Shown: positions 18,338 through 26,362, numbered from the stretch's first letter. The stretch is 33,098 nt of DNA from Thiorhodococcus mannitoliphagus (GCF_010915725.1 NZ_JAAIJR010000059.1:1-33098); one strand, 5' to 3'. Numbers and translations are program-made. Notes: generated by a model from the letters alone, not told the origin.

Positions 18338-18385
18338 GCCTTTGCCCTCCTCGGGATGGTATCTGTCAGAACTTAGCATGCGGAT

Positions 18386-18414
18386 TTGTGCACTGCAACA
18401 AAGATGCGTAGAAT
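18386..18414. promoter_or_regulatory. Divergent phaE / phaA promoter with candidate PhaR operator
   Basis: TTGTGCACTGCAACAA (18386-18401) is a near-palindrome of TGC-rich type. On the plus strand TTGTGC and TAGAAT (18409-18414) are exactly 17 bases apart, a credible phaA promoter with the operator on its -35. On the minus strand TTGCAG and TAAGTT are also 17 bases apart, pointing toward phaE. The core TGCACTGCA recurs at the phaP promoter. PhaR proteins bind TGC-rich DNA in other bacteria; its action here is inferred. Confidence 0.55.
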
Positions 18415-18494
18415 CCGCGCATCATAAGCCCCCCAACCCAACAAGCCCCCAACCCAAGGGGTGACTCCACCTTGTCAGAGAGGATATCCACACC

Positions 18495-19679
18495 ATGAGC
18501 GACAACATTGTCATCGTCGATGCGGGCCGGACCGCGGTCGGAAGCTTCGGCGGCGCACTCTCATCCCTCCAGGCGACCGACATTGGCACGGCCGTGCTCA
18601 AGGCGCTGCTCGAGCGCACTGGGATCGCTCCCGACCAGGTTGACGAGGTCATCCTGGGGCAGGTTCTGACGGCGGGCTGTGGGCAGAATCCCGCGCGCCA
18701 GACCACCTTGCAGGCGGGGTTGGCGCACTCTGTTCCGGCGATGACCATCAATAAAGTCTGCGGCAGCGGGCTCAAGGCGGTCCATCTGGCCATGCAGGCG
18801 GTTGCCTGCGGTGACGCCGACATCGTGATTGCCGGCGGTCAGGAGAGCATGAGCCAGTCTTCGCATGTGCTGCCGCGCTCGCGCGATGGCCAGCGCATGG
18901 GCGACTGGAAGATGAAGGACACCATGATCGTCGACGGGCTCTGGGATGCCTTCAATCAGTACCACATGGGCGTTACGGCGGAGAACATCGCCAAGAAGTA
19001 CGCCTTCACCCGCGAGGCGCAGGATGCCTTCGCTGCGGCGTCGCAGCAGAAGGCGGAGGCGGCGATCGCCTCTGGTCGCTTCAAGGACGAGATCGTCCCG
19101 GTGAGCGTCCCGCAGCGCAAGGGTGATCCGCTGGTGTTCGATACCGACGAGTTCCCGCGTCCTGGGACTACGGCCGAGAAGCTCGCCAAGCTGCGCCCCG
19201 CCTTCGACAAGGAGGGCACCGTCACCGCCGGCAATGCCTCCGGCATCAATGATGGTGCGGCCATGGTCGTGGTCATGAAGGAGTCCAAGGCCAAGGAACT
19301 GGGGCTCACGCCCATGGCGCGCCTGGTCGCCTTCTCGAGCGCTGGTGTGGATCCAGCCATCATGGGCACCGGCCCTATCCCTGCGTCGACGGATTGTTTG
19401 AAGAAGGCAGGCTGGACGCCGGCTGATCTCGATCTGATCGAGGCGAACGAGGCCTTTGCGGCCCAGGCCATGTCCGTCAACCAGGATATGGGATGGGACC
19501 TGAGCAAGGTGAACGTCAACGGTGGTGCCATCTCCATCGGGCACCCGATCGGCGCCTCAGGTGCCCGCGTGCTGGTCACACTGCTCTACGAGATGCAGAA
19601 GCGCGATGCCAAGAAGGGGCTTGCGACCCTCTGCATCGGTGGCGGTCAGGGCGTGGCCTTGGCGGTCGAGCGCCCCTGA
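18495..19679 (+). CDS. phaA: Acetyl-CoA acetyltransferase (beta-ketothiolase) PhaA
   Basis: Condenses two acetyl-CoA into acetoacetyl-CoA, the first step of polyhydroxybutyrate synthesis; cytosolic tetramer. The 394 residues equal the standard thiolase length. The acyl-accepting Cys89 lies in [12 protein letters not shown]. The C-terminal catalytic residues are His350 in GHPIGASG and Cys380 in CIGGGQG. The conserved NEAFAAQ segment is present. The ATG is preceded by AGAGGATATCCACACC. It is divergent from phaEC and upstream of phaR, as in the A. vinosum locus. A strong hairpin after its stop separates it from phaR. Confidence 0.97.
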   Translation: MSDNIVIVDAGRTAVGSFGGALSSLQATDIGTAVLKALLERTGIAPDQVDEVILGQVLTAGCGQNPARQTTLQAGLAHSVPAMTINKVCGSGLKAVHLAMQAVACGDADIVIAGGQESMSQSSHVLPRSRDGQRMGDWKMKDTMIVDGLWDAFNQYHMGVTAENIAKKYAFTREAQDAFAAASQQKAEAAIASGRFKDEIVPVSVPQRKGDPLVFDTDEFPRPGTTAEKLAKLRPAFDKEGTVTAGNASGINDGAAMVVVMKESKAKELGLTPMARLVAFSSAGVDPAIMGTGPIPASTDCLKKAGWTPADLDLIEANEAFAAQAMSVNQDMGWDLSKVNVNGGAISIGHPIGASGARVLVTLLYEMQKRDAKKGLATLCIGGGQGVALAVERP

Positions 19680-19724
19680 GTCTTGTGTCTAGGGGGCTGA
19701 GTGCGGCCCCTTCGTATGACAAAG

Positions 19725-19758
19725 CAACGCCTCGCCGGCTCACGCCGGCGAGGCGTTG
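19725..19758. terminator. 15-bp perfect hairpin between phaA and phaR
   Basis: CAACGCCTCGCCGGC (19725-19739) and its exact complement (19744-19758) flank a four-base TCAC loop. There is no T-run on the plus side (TCGCGAG follows). On the minus strand the stem is followed by CTTTGTC. It may stabilise the phaA transcript end or reduce read-through into phaR; strict intrinsic termination is doubtful. Confidence 0.55.
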
Positions 19759-19816
19759 TCGCGAGTCGGGTACACTTGCCCGAAGCAAAAGACAAGCCCA
19801 AGCAGGTCAGGCGTCT

Positions 19817-20293
19817 ATGAACAGCGAGCGCATCATCAAGAAATACCCCAACCGCCGCCTCTACGATACCGAGGTCAGCCGCTATATCACCCTCGCGGAC
19901 GTCCGTGAGCTAGTCATGAGTAGCACCGGCTTCAAGGTTGTCGATACTGCCAACGAGGGCGACATCACCCGCTCCATCCTGCTCCAGATCATGCTGGAGG
20001 AGGAGACCGGGGGCGAGCCGCTGTTCAGCGCCGCCATGCTGGCGCAGATCATCCGCTTTTACGGTGGCACTCTGCAAGGCATGTTCGCCCGCTATCTCGA
20101 ATCCTCGCTGGACCTCTTCGCCAAGCAGCAGCAGGAGATGACTAAGGCGCTGAGTGAGACGCCGTTCGAGGCCATGACGCGCATGACCCAAAAGAATGTC
20201 GAGATCTGGACCGACCTGCAGGAGGACTTCATGCGCGCGGCCGGGTTCCCCTTGGGTCCTGATCGCAAGAAGGATGACGAGGGTGCGGGCTGA
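19817..20293 (+). CDS. phaR: PHA synthesis repressor PhaR
   Basis: Transcriptional repressor that senses PHA by binding the polymer and leaves DNA when granules form. The 158 residues start at 19817 with the invariant N-terminus MNSERIIKKYPNRRLYDTEV, the PHB/PHA accumulation regulator DNA-binding domain (about 3-63, including SRYITLADVRELV). Two PHB_acc helical segments follow (EEETGGEPLFSAAMLAQIIRFYGG, then LSETPFEAMTRMTQKN). The tail is charged (PDRKKDDEGAG). It lies between phaA and phaP. Its likely targets are the TGC-rich sites at 18386 and 20655. Confidence 0.94.
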   Translation: MNSERIIKKYPNRRLYDTEVSRYITLADVRELVMSSTGFKVVDTANEGDITRSILLQIMLEEETGGEPLFSAAMLAQIIRFYGGTLQGMFARYLESSLDLFAKQQQEMTKALSETPFEAMTRMTQKNVEIWTDLQEDFMRAAGFPLGPDRKKDDEGAG

Positions 20294-20542
20294 GCCTGGT
20301 CTGCGCATGCACCTGTGTGCGCGGCGGTCGCGCGAGTGTTGGGGCTTCAGCGACCGCAGCGCCATCAGGCCTGGGGCCTTCACCCAAGAAAGCGCGATCG
20401 GCCTCCCAGCGGTCACCTTGCAGCTTTGTGTTGGTGCGGTCTTCTGATCGCTCGCGGCTCGTCCAGCGGCAGAGTCGCTGGTTGGCGGTGAGAGGGTCTC
20501 CAGTCGCTTGATCTGCCTTCGCTCGTGGCGGACGGCTTCGTT

Positions 20543-20611
20543 CAGAATCAATGCACCGCTCGGAATCAATGCACCGCTCGGAATCAATGCACCGCTCGGA
20601 ATCAATGCAAT
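20543..20611 (+). repeat. 18-bp tandem repeat upstream of phaP
   Basis: The unit CGGAATCAATGCACCGCT occurs as three nearly identical copies (20543-20560, with CA in place of CG at its first two bases, then 20561-20578 and 20579-20596), and a fourth decayed copy ends at about 20611. The array stops 19 bases before the phaP -35. Each unit contains ATGCA, so it might attract a regulator. The rest of the 409-base phaR-phaP gap (20294-20542) shows no gene. Confidence 0.85.
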
Positions 20612-20629
20612 GAATTTCAAATTTAGGTG

Positions 20630-20658
20630 TTGACCAATTTGCTCCGCAGGGATATTGT
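20630..20658 (+). promoter_or_regulatory. phaP promoter
   Basis: TTGACC (20630-20635) and TATTGT (20653-20658) are exactly 17 bases apart, the best sigma-70-like promoter in the window. It lies 45 bases upstream of the phasin start, and the TGC-rich operator begins inside the -10. Confidence 0.65.
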
Positions 20659-20688
20659 GCAACGCAACATTGCTGCACTGCACAACAA
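20655..20688 (+). promoter_or_regulatory. Candidate PhaR operator at phaP
   Basis: The stretch begins TTGTGCAACGCAACA and ends TTGCTGCACTGCACAACAA, with TGC/GCA repeated and outer arms TTGTGC and GCACAA inverted. It covers the -10 and likely start of transcription. The core TGCACTGCA is shared with the phaE/phaA intergenic site. Repression by PhaR at such a position is known for phaP genes elsewhere; binding here is inferred. Confidence 0.55.
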
Positions 20689-20702
20689 CTTTTGGAGACG
20701 AC

Positions 20703-21071
20703 ATGATGAACGCGACCGACAGCATGAAGACCATGAACGAGCTGACCAACAAGAGCGTCGAGCGCATGACAAGCCTGGGCGAGCTGAACGTCCGCATCTT
20801 CGAGAAGATGGCTGCCCGTCAGATGGACGCTGTGACCCTCTACATGGATCACGCGATGAGAATGATGAAAGTTGCGACCGAGTCCAAGGGCTACAACGAG
20901 TTCTTCAAGGGCCAGGTCGACGCGACCAAAGAGTTGAGCGAGCGCATGATTGCCGAGGGCAAGTCCACCATGCAGATCGCCAGCGAGGCGCGTGACGACT
21001 ACCGTGGCTGGGTCGAGACGAACATGAGTGAGATCAGCGCCGACCTGCGCAAGAGCGCCAGCGCGGCTTAA
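20703..21071 (+). CDS. phaP: Phasin PhaP
   Basis: Granule-coating structural protein of 122 residues; phasins cover the PHA surface and limit coalescence. The ATG at 20703 (with a second ATG directly after) has GGAG five bases upstream. The sequence is almost wholly amphipathic helix (NELTNKSVERMTSLGELNVRI, then KATESKGYNEFF-like and QIASEARDDYRGW segments), lacks Cys and Pro and ends KSASAA, all as in the phasin_2 family. It stands between phaR and phaB behind its own promoter and a PhaR-like operator, so it should be induced as polymer accumulates. Confidence 0.93.
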   Translation: MMNATDSMKTMNELTNKSVERMTSLGELNVRIFEKMAARQMDAVTLYMDHAMRMMKVATESKGYNEFFKGQVDATKELSERMIAEGKSTMQIASEARDDYRGWVETNMSEISADLRKSASAA

Positions 21072-21109
21072 TTGCGCGACCGGCTGATGGCGGTCCAGGG
21101 AGGGGCTGC

Positions 21110-21142
21110 CTTCTTTGTGGTCCTACTTCTTTGGTGGTCCTA
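21110..21142 (+). repeat. Short direct duplication in the phaP-phaB gap
   Basis: CTTCTTTGTGGTCCTA is followed immediately by CTTCTTTGGTGGTCCTA, two copies sharing one junction base and differing by one inserted G. It lies 39 bases after phaP. I see no clear terminator or promoter in the 175-base gap, so phaB may be read from phaP. Confidence 0.7.
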
Positions 21143-21246
21143 AGTGTGACGGGCACCACAATAGCTCGTGGCGAGGCTTCACCCAGCCTGCCTTGAGATG
21201 TAAGTTCTAAAGTCAAAACAGCAAAAACGAGAGTTTGGAGGAGCCC

Positions 21247-21987
21247 ATGGCACGTATTGCACTCGTCACCGGCGGTATTGGCGGCATTGGTACCGCGATC
21301 TGTACGCGTCTCGCGAAGGACGGCTGCAGCGTTGTGGCGAATCATCACCCTTCTGAGTCCGATGCTGCGGAAGAGTGGAAGAAGGCACGCGCGTCTGAAG
21401 GCTTCGATATCGCTACGATCGCCGCCGATGTGTCTTCGTTCGAAGACGCGACTCGCATGATCACGGAGATCAGCGAGCAATATGGCCCGGTCGACGTGCT
21501 TGTGAATTGCGCTGGCATCACGCGCGACAAGACATTCAAGAAGATGGAGGCTGCCCAGTGGCAGGCCGTCATCAACGTGAACCTGAATAGCGTCTTCAAC
21601 GTGACGCGTCCGGTGTGGGAAGGCATGCTTGAGCGTGGCTTTGGCCGCATCATCAATATCTCTTCCGTGAACGGTCAGCGTGGTCAGTTCGGCCAGGCAA
21701 ACTATTCTGCGGCAAAGGCGGGCATGCACGGCTTCACCATGGCCCTCGCGCAAGAAGGCGCATCCAAGGGTGTGACCGTCAATACGATCTCGCCCGGCTA
21801 TGTCGAGACCGCCATGACTTTGGCTATGGACGACGCGGTGCGCAACAGCATCATCGGCGGCATTCCCATGCGCCGCATGGCACAGCCCGATGAGATTGCG
21901 GCGGCGATCGCCTTCCTGGCCAGTGATCAAGCGGCTTATGTGACCGGTGCGAACCTCCCGGTCAACGGCGGTCTCTTCATGCACTAA
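21247..21987 (+). CDS. phaB: Acetoacetyl-CoA reductase PhaB
   Basis: NADPH- or NADH-dependent short-chain dehydrogenase making (R)-3-hydroxybutyryl-CoA for PhaEC. The ATG at 21247 (246 residues, the family length) is preferred over the TTG at 21235 because GGAGGAG sits just before it. The Rossmann motif TGGIGGIG is at residues 8-15, LVNCAG near 86-90, and the catalytic Ser140, Tyr153 and Lys157 lie in SSVNGQ and NYSAAKAG. The C-terminus (AAYVTGANLPVNGGLFMH) is typical of PhaB. Last gene of the PHA cluster, followed by a strong terminator. Confidence 0.96.
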   Translation: MARIALVTGGIGGIGTAICTRLAKDGCSVVANHHPSESDAAEEWKKARASEGFDIATIAADVSSFEDATRMITEISEQYGPVDVLVNCAGITRDKTFKKMEAAQWQAVINVNLNSVFNVTRPVWEGMLERGFGRIINISSVNGQRGQFGQANYSAAKAGMHGFTMALAQEGASKGVTVNTISPGYVETAMTLAMDDAVRNSIIGGIPMRRMAQPDEIAAAIAFLASDQAAYVTGANLPVNGGLFMH

Positions 21988-22084
21988 TCGAGTTGGTTTC
22001 GTCGGGAGTCGCCTGGGCTGCTCTCGAGAAACCCAGAAAATTTTTACCGAGTCCTCCTCGTCTCTCTCATCATGAGACGTTTAT

Positions 22085-22112
22085 AGCCCGGCTCCCCGCC
22101 GGGCTTTTTTTT
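22085..22112 (+). terminator. Intrinsic terminator after phaB
   Basis: AGCCCGGC (22085-22092) and GCCGGGCT (22098-22105) form an eight-pair stem with a TCCCC loop, followed by seven more T. A textbook rho-independent terminator, 98 bases after the phaB stop. Confidence 0.92.
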
Positions 22113-22360
22113 GGCCCGCTTGCGGTGCACGAGTGTTGTGCCGAAAAGCGATTTGGGTCGCCAGCTCGATGGTCTTCCGCGGGGCGCTGATCCTCTCCGT
22201 TTCTCGTCGTGGCTCGAGGGTATCAGCCCTCATTACTGAGTCGCCCCTGCTGTCATCGTCGTTTGGCCCTTCGGCGGGACGCTTGGGACAGCCTGCAATG
22301 TGCCGGCGTAGCTGCCAGGGCGAGCGGGTGCGTTGGACCTGTCGAGGAGACTTGGATTAA

Positions 22361-22469
22361 CCTAAGAAAGCGTCCATCAACAACTTTCCCCCCTTTCACA
22401 AAGGGGGGCTAGGGGGGATTTCGGGCGGCATCGCTCGCATCGGGAAACAATTGATGGACACGCTCTAAG
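22361..22469 (+). repeat. Dispersed ~107-bp palindromic element, copy 3
   Basis: The copy closest in sequence to copy 1 (4814-4921). The left end CTAAGAAAGCGTCCATCAAC pairs with the right end read inward, CTTAGAGCGTGTCCATCAA. The core CCCCCCTTTCACAAAGGGGGG-like hairpin and AGGGGGGATTTCGGGCGGCAT are conserved. It is in the same orientation as the other two copies. It stands in a gene-free region, so it is not tied to any single gene. Confidence 0.82.
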
Positions 22470-22637
22470 GGTGCTCCTAGGTCCGGCCGTTGGAACCGCA
22501 AAGACGCAAAGTGTGCTAATAAAAACAAAGACGTGCTCCCTGTGATCGCTTCACCTGGAGGGTGAGCCTCTGCGCTAGAACAAGGCATTGAGGTCCTTCC
22601 TTGCGGTTCAGCTGAATCTTTGTTGGGATTGTGCAAT

Positions 22638-22685
22638 ATTAGGACTGCCTAACATTAGGGTTGTCTAACGCTGGGGTTGTCCAAT
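22638..22685 (+). repeat. 16-bp degenerate tandem repeat
   Basis: Three consecutive 16-base units: ATTAGGACTGCCTAAC, ATTAGGGTTGTCTAAC and GCTGGGGTTGTCCAAT. The first two differ at three positions. The array ends 99 bases before the nif3-like start; its role is unknown. Confidence 0.7.
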
Positions 22686-22784
22686 TGGGGCTTGGTGGGC
22701 GCGGTGCGGTGCCCGAAGGTTGTCGGCTTGCGGCGACAGTGGACCCTCCGTGCGCTTTGGTTTCCACTCCATAAGGGCTGACAC

Positions 22785-23537
22785 ATGATTGAGCCGCGCG
22801 CATTGGTCGCCTACTGCGACCGCTTTCTCGATGCCTCTAGCTTCAGTGACTATGCGCCGAACGGTTTGCAGGTCGAGGGCGAGCGGCCAATTCGCCGACT
22901 CGTCTCGGGGGTCACCGCGAGCGCTGCCCTAATCGAATCAGCGATTGTGGAGGAGGCCGACGCCATCCTGGTTCATCACGGTTGGTTCTGGAAGGGCGAG
23001 AGCCCCTGTCTCGTCGGCATGAAAGGGCAGCGCGCAAGGATGATTCTCAGGGCGGGGATGAGTTTGATCGCCTACCATTTGCCGCTCGATGCCCATCCCG
23101 AGGTCGGTAACAATGCACTGCTCGCACGGCGGCTCGGATTCATTGGAGCGGAACCATCTGCGCTCGGTCATGGTCTCTTGTGGGTCGCTCGCCTTCAGGA
23201 GCCAGTCGCTCCCGATGACTTTGCGGCTCTTGTTGCGAAGGCTTTGGGGCGTGCGCCCTTGCTGGTCGGTTGCATGCCGAGACGTATTGGGCGCGTCGCC
23301 TGGTGTACGGGGGGTGGGCAAGGCCACATCGAGCAAGCCGCGGAGCTTGGTGTGGACGCCTTTCTCAGTGGGGAGATCTCCGAGCAGACGACGCATCAGG
23401 CGCGCGAACTCGGCTTATGCTTTGTCGCCGCAGGTCATCACGCGACAGAACGCTATGGCGTTCAGGCGCTTGGCGAGCATTTGAGCGAGAACTTCGGGTT
23501 GCGTCACCGCTTCGTCGACATCGAAAATCCGGCTTGA
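22785..23537 (+). CDS. Nif3-like dinuclear metal center protein (YbgI family)
   Basis: Conserved protein of 250 residues, annotated in the family as a GTP cyclohydrolase I type 2 homologue, although its true reaction is unsettled. The sequence shows the N-terminal family pattern (YCDRFLDASSFSDYAPNGLQVEG), the metal-binding HHGWFWK segment (histidines near 65-66), HLPLDAHPEVGNN near 100-112 and the C-terminal GGGQGHIEQAAELGVDAFLSGE and AGHHATERYG, all ligands for the two-metal site. The length fits. It lies just upstream of petABC, a neighbourhood seen in other gammaproteobacteria. Confidence 0.93.
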   Translation: MIEPRALVAYCDRFLDASSFSDYAPNGLQVEGERPIRRLVSGVTASAALIESAIVEEADAILVHHGWFWKGESPCLVGMKGQRARMILRAGMSLIAYHLPLDAHPEVGNNALLARRLGFIGAEPSALGHGLLWVARLQEPVAPDDFAALVAKALGRAPLLVGCMPRRIGRVAWCTGGGQGHIEQAAELGVDAFLSGEISEQTTHQARELGLCFVAAGHHATERYGVQALGEHLSENFGLRHRFVDIENPA

Positions 23538-23585
23538 GAATTGCTGCCTGCTAGGGAGTAGGCTTGCTTTTTCTGGGCTTTTTCC

Positions 23586-23615
23586 TTGACCTATCGCGCT
23601 GGTATCGAACAGAAT
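23586..23615 (+). promoter_or_regulatory. Possible promoter of petABC
   Basis: TTGACC (23586-23591) and CAGAAT (23610-23615) are 18 bases apart, 130 bases upstream of petA and within the 207-base gap after the nif3-like gene. The -35 is good and the -10 partial. Confidence 0.35.
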
Positions 23616-23744
23616 GCGCGGTCGATTTTGCAGTTAATTGTCATCTTCTAAATTTTTCCACCTGAACGTTTCATCCAAGCTGCGTGGAGTGCTTGCCTGG
23701 CTCGCTTTTGGGCGGTGCTTGCAGCAGCCGGGGGATTTTGGCCT

Positions 23745-24338
23745 ATGAGCGCGCAAGGCGTGAACAAAATGAGGCGACGAGTGCTCGTTGCCGCGACTAG
23801 CGTGGTTGGTGCCGTTGGCGCCGGTTACGCCCTGGTCCCGTTCGTCGCATCCATGAACCCGAGTGCTCGTGCTCGGGCGGCGGGTGCGCCGGTCGAAGCC
23901 GATGTCAGTAAGCTGGAGCCGGGCGCCCTTCTGCGCGTTAAGTGGCGTGGCAAGCCGGTATGGGTCGTGAGCCGCACGCCGGCGATGCTCGAGGCGCTGC
24001 CGAGCAACGATCCAAGACTTGTCGATCCCAACTCGGAGGTGCCGCAACAGCCCGAGTACTGCCAAAATCCGACTCGCTCGATCAAGCCGGATTATTGGGT
24101 CGCCATCGGTATTTGCACCCATCTCGGATGCTCACCGACCTATCGGCCGGAGTTTGCTCCAGACGATTTGGGTCCGCAGTGGAAGGGCGGGTTCTTCTGC
24201 CCGTGCCACGGCTCCAAGTTCGATCTCGCGGGGCGGGTGTTCAAAGGTGTTCCGGCGCCCACCAACTTGGTGATCCCGAAGCACACCTACCTTAACGACA
24301 CCACCATCTTGGTCGGTGAAGATCGAGGAGCGGCCTGA
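23745..24338 (+). CDS. petA: Ubiquinol-cytochrome c reductase Rieske iron-sulfur subunit
   Basis: Rieske 2Fe-2S subunit of the cytochrome bc1 complex, 197 residues. It carries electrons from the quinol oxidation site to cytochrome c1. The start at 23745 gives a short basic leader (MSAQGVNKMRRR) and one membrane anchor (about 13-36), consistent with Tat export. The cluster-binding motifs CTHLGC (124-129) and CPCHGS (152-157) are intact, with the GPQWKGGFF segment between. An in-frame ATG at 23715 would add ten residues. Its stop overlaps the petB start by one base, so petABC is one operon. In a purple sulfur bacterium this complex would serve cyclic photosynthetic electron flow and respiration. 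Confidence 0.96.
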   Translation: MSAQGVNKMRRRVLVAATSVVGAVGAGYALVPFVASMNPSARARAAGAPVEADVSKLEPGALLRVKWRGKPVWVVSRTPAMLEALPSNDPRLVDPNSEVPQQPEYCQNPTRSIKPDYWVAIGICTHLGCSPTYRPEFAPDDLGPQWKGGFFCPCHGSKFDLAGRVFKGVPAPTNLVIPKHTYLNDTTILVGEDRGAA

Positions 24339-25582
24339 TGAGCGCTGAAAAGACCGAAAACCTCAACTGGATCGACAAGCGGTTTCCGCTAACGGAGACT
24401 TGGCGTGCCCATCTCTCCGAATACTACGCGCCGAAGAATCTGAACTTCTGGTCTTTCTTCGGTTCGCTGGCGATCCTCACCCTCGTGATTCAAATCGTGA
24501 CAGGCATCTGGCTCGCCATGAGCTATAAGCCTGATGCCGGCCTGGCCTTCGCCTCGGTCGAGTACATCATGCGCGATGTCGACTGGGGTTGGGTCATTCG
24601 CTACATGCACTCGACGGGTGCGTCGGCCTTCTTCATCGTCATCTACATGCACATGTTCCGCGGTCTACTCTGGGGCTCTTACCGTAAGCCGCGCGAGCTA
24701 CTCTGGATCATCGGCGTGGTCATCTACCTCGTGATGATGGCAACGGCCTTCTTCGGCTACCTGCTGCCCTGGGGTCAGATGTCCTATTGGGGCGCGCAGG
24801 TCATCGTCAACCTCTTTGCCGCCGTTCCCGGGATTGGTGAGGATCTCTCGGTCTGGGTCCGTGGTGACTACGTCATCTCAGATGCGACCTTGAACCGCTT
24901 CTTCGCCTTCCACTTCCTGCTCCCCTTCCTGCTCGTGGGATTGGTGTTCTTGCACATCGTCGCATTGCACCACGTCGGCTCCAACAACCCCGACGGGATC
25001 GAGATCAAGCAAGGCCCCAAGGGTAACAAGTGGAGCGACAAGGCTCCGGCCGATGGCATCCCCTTCCATCCCTATTACACCGTCAAGGATCTGATGGGCG
25101 TCGTGGTTTTCCTGGCGCTGTTCAGCATCGTCATGTTCTTCATGCCGACCTTCGGGGGGCTCTTCCTCGAGGCGCCAAACTTCCAACCGGCGAACCCCAT
25201 GCAGACGCCGGCGCACATCGCGCCCGTCTGGTACTTCACGCCCTTCTACGCCATGCTGCGTGCGGTGCCGCCCATGTGGGATTCTCAGTTCCCTGGCGTG
25301 GTCGTTATGTTTGCGGCCATCCTGATCCTGTTCGTGCTGCCGTGGCTCGATCGGAGTCCGGTCAAGTCGATGCGCTACAAGGGGCCGATCTTCAAATGGG
25401 CGACGGCGATCTTTGCTGTGTCCTTTGTCGTCCTGGCCTGGCTGGGCATGCAGCCGGTGTCTGACCTCTACACCTTGCTCGCGCAGATCTTCACGACGCT
25501 GTACTTCGCCTACTTCCTACTGATGCCGATCTACAGCGCTTTGGACAAGACCAAGCCCGTTCCTGAGAGGGTGACCTCATGA
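24338..25582 (+). CDS. petB: Cytochrome b of the bc1 complex
   Basis: Membrane quinol-oxidising subunit with two b hemes, 414 residues, eight membrane helices. The heme histidines His91 and His105 (HSTGASAFFIVIYMH) and His192 and His206 (HFLLPF...FLHIVALHH) have the 13-residue spacing of the family. The Qo-site loop carries PVWY at 296-299 instead of the more common PEWY. Full length with no split into b6 and subunit IV. The ATG overlaps the petA stop (ATGA) and its own stop overlaps petC by four bases. Confidence 0.97.
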   Translation: MSAEKTENLNWIDKRFPLTETWRAHLSEYYAPKNLNFWSFFGSLAILTLVIQIVTGIWLAMSYKPDAGLAFASVEYIMRDVDWGWVIRYMHSTGASAFFIVIYMHMFRGLLWGSYRKPRELLWIIGVVIYLVMMATAFFGYLLPWGQMSYWGAQVIVNLFAAVPGIGEDLSVWVRGDYVISDATLNRFFAFHFLLPFLLVGLVFLHIVALHHVGSNNPDGIEIKQGPKGNKWSDKAPADGIPFHPYYTVKDLMGVVVFLALFSIVMFFMPTFGGLFLEAPNFQPANPMQTPAHIAPVWYFTPFYAMLRAVPPMWDSQFPGVVVMFAAILILFVLPWLDRSPVKSMRYKGPIFKWATAIFAVSFVVLAWLGMQPVSDLYTLLAQIFTTLYFAYFLLMPIYSALDKTKPVPERVTS

Positions 25583-26310
25583 GAAAGCTGATCATTGCCA
25601 CCCTTCTGCTCTTGGCGCCGGTCGCCCTGCTGGCATCCGAGACCGCGCATCTGGAGCACGCTGATGTCGATCTGCATGATCAAGCGTCCCTGCAGCGTGG
25701 TGCCAAGTACTTCGCCAACTACTGCATGGGCTGCCACAGCCTGCAGTACATGCGCTACAACCGCATGGCGGAGGATTTGGGAATCGACGAAGTGACGCTG
25801 CGTGAAAACCTGCTCTTCGGCGATGCGAAGCCAGGCGATTTGATGACCAACGCCATGCGCCCCGAGGATGGTCTCAAGTGGTTCGGTGTGGTCCCTCCGG
25901 ACCTGACACTGGTGACGCGTTGGCGCACACCGGATTGGGTCTACACCTATCTCAAGAGCTTCTACTTGGACGACACGCGTCCCTACGGCGTCAACAATGT
26001 GCTTTTCCCGCTGGTAGGCATGCCGCACGTCCTGGGCGATCTCCAAGGCAAGCAAGAGGCTGAGATGGGTCCGCCGCACGAGGAAGGTGGCGAGCCGGTC
26101 ATCGAAGGCGTCAGGCTGGTCGAAGAGGGCTCCTTGTCTCCCAAGGAGTATGACGCCATGGTGCGCGATATCACGGCGTTCCTGACCTATGCCGGTGAGC
26201 CCTTCCAGCTCGAGCGCCAGCGTCTCGGCACTTATGTGCTGCTCTTCTTGGGTGTGCTCTTCATCCTTGCTTATCTGCTCAAGAAAGAGTTCTGGAAAGA
26301 CATCCACTGA
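25579..26310 (+). CDS. petC: Cytochrome c1 of the bc1 complex
   Basis: Membrane-anchored c-type cytochrome of 243 residues passing electrons from the Rieske protein to soluble cytochrome c. A signal peptide (MRKLIIATLLLLAPVALLAS) precedes the periplasmic heme domain with CMGCH at 49-53, followed by SLQYMRYNRM. WVYTYLKSFYLD and MPHVLGDLQG are family segments, the latter offering candidate Met ligation nearby. A C-terminal membrane anchor (about 219-236) ends in KKEFWKDIH. Last gene of the petABC operon. Confidence 0.96.
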   Translation: MRKLIIATLLLLAPVALLASETAHLEHADVDLHDQASLQRGAKYFANYCMGCHSLQYMRYNRMAEDLGIDEVTLRENLLFGDAKPGDLMTNAMRPEDGLKWFGVVPPDLTLVTRWRTPDWVYTYLKSFYLDDTRPYGVNNVLFPLVGMPHVLGDLQGKQEAEMGPPHEEGGEPVIEGVRLVEEGSLSPKEYDAMVRDITAFLTYAGEPFQLERQRLGTYVLLFLGVLFILAYLLKKEFWKDIH

Positions 26311-26319
26311 TCGGGACGG

Positions 26320-26346
26320 CGACCGCTCCACCCTCTGGGGCGGTCG
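26320..26346 (+). terminator. Hairpin after petC
   Basis: CGACCGCTCC (26320-26329) and GGGGCGGTCG (26337-26346) pair over ten positions with one G-U, seven-base loop, ten bases after the petC stop. A T-run is missing (TCAGTGTTTCC follows), so it is a weak terminator or a transcript-protecting stem. Confidence 0.5.
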
Positions 26347-26362
26347 TCAGTGTTTCCTGAGT

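Larger units (their letters stand above)
22113..22784. other. Gene-free stretch between phaB and nif3-like gene
   Basis: Apart from the dispersed element at 22361-22469 and the 16-bp tandem array at 22638-22685, I see no credible gene or RNA here. Open frames in it lack ribosome sites and family resemblance. Base composition is a little lower in GC from 22500 on. Confidence 0.6.

Noticed and set aside
17387-18376. Plus-strand open frame opposite phaE
   Set aside because: Low-complexity Val/Gly/His-rich shadow of phaE.
20229-20852. Minus-strand frame with repeated CIDSER units
   Set aside because: The protein repeat only reflects the 18-bp DNA array; the frame crosses the phaP promoter and start.
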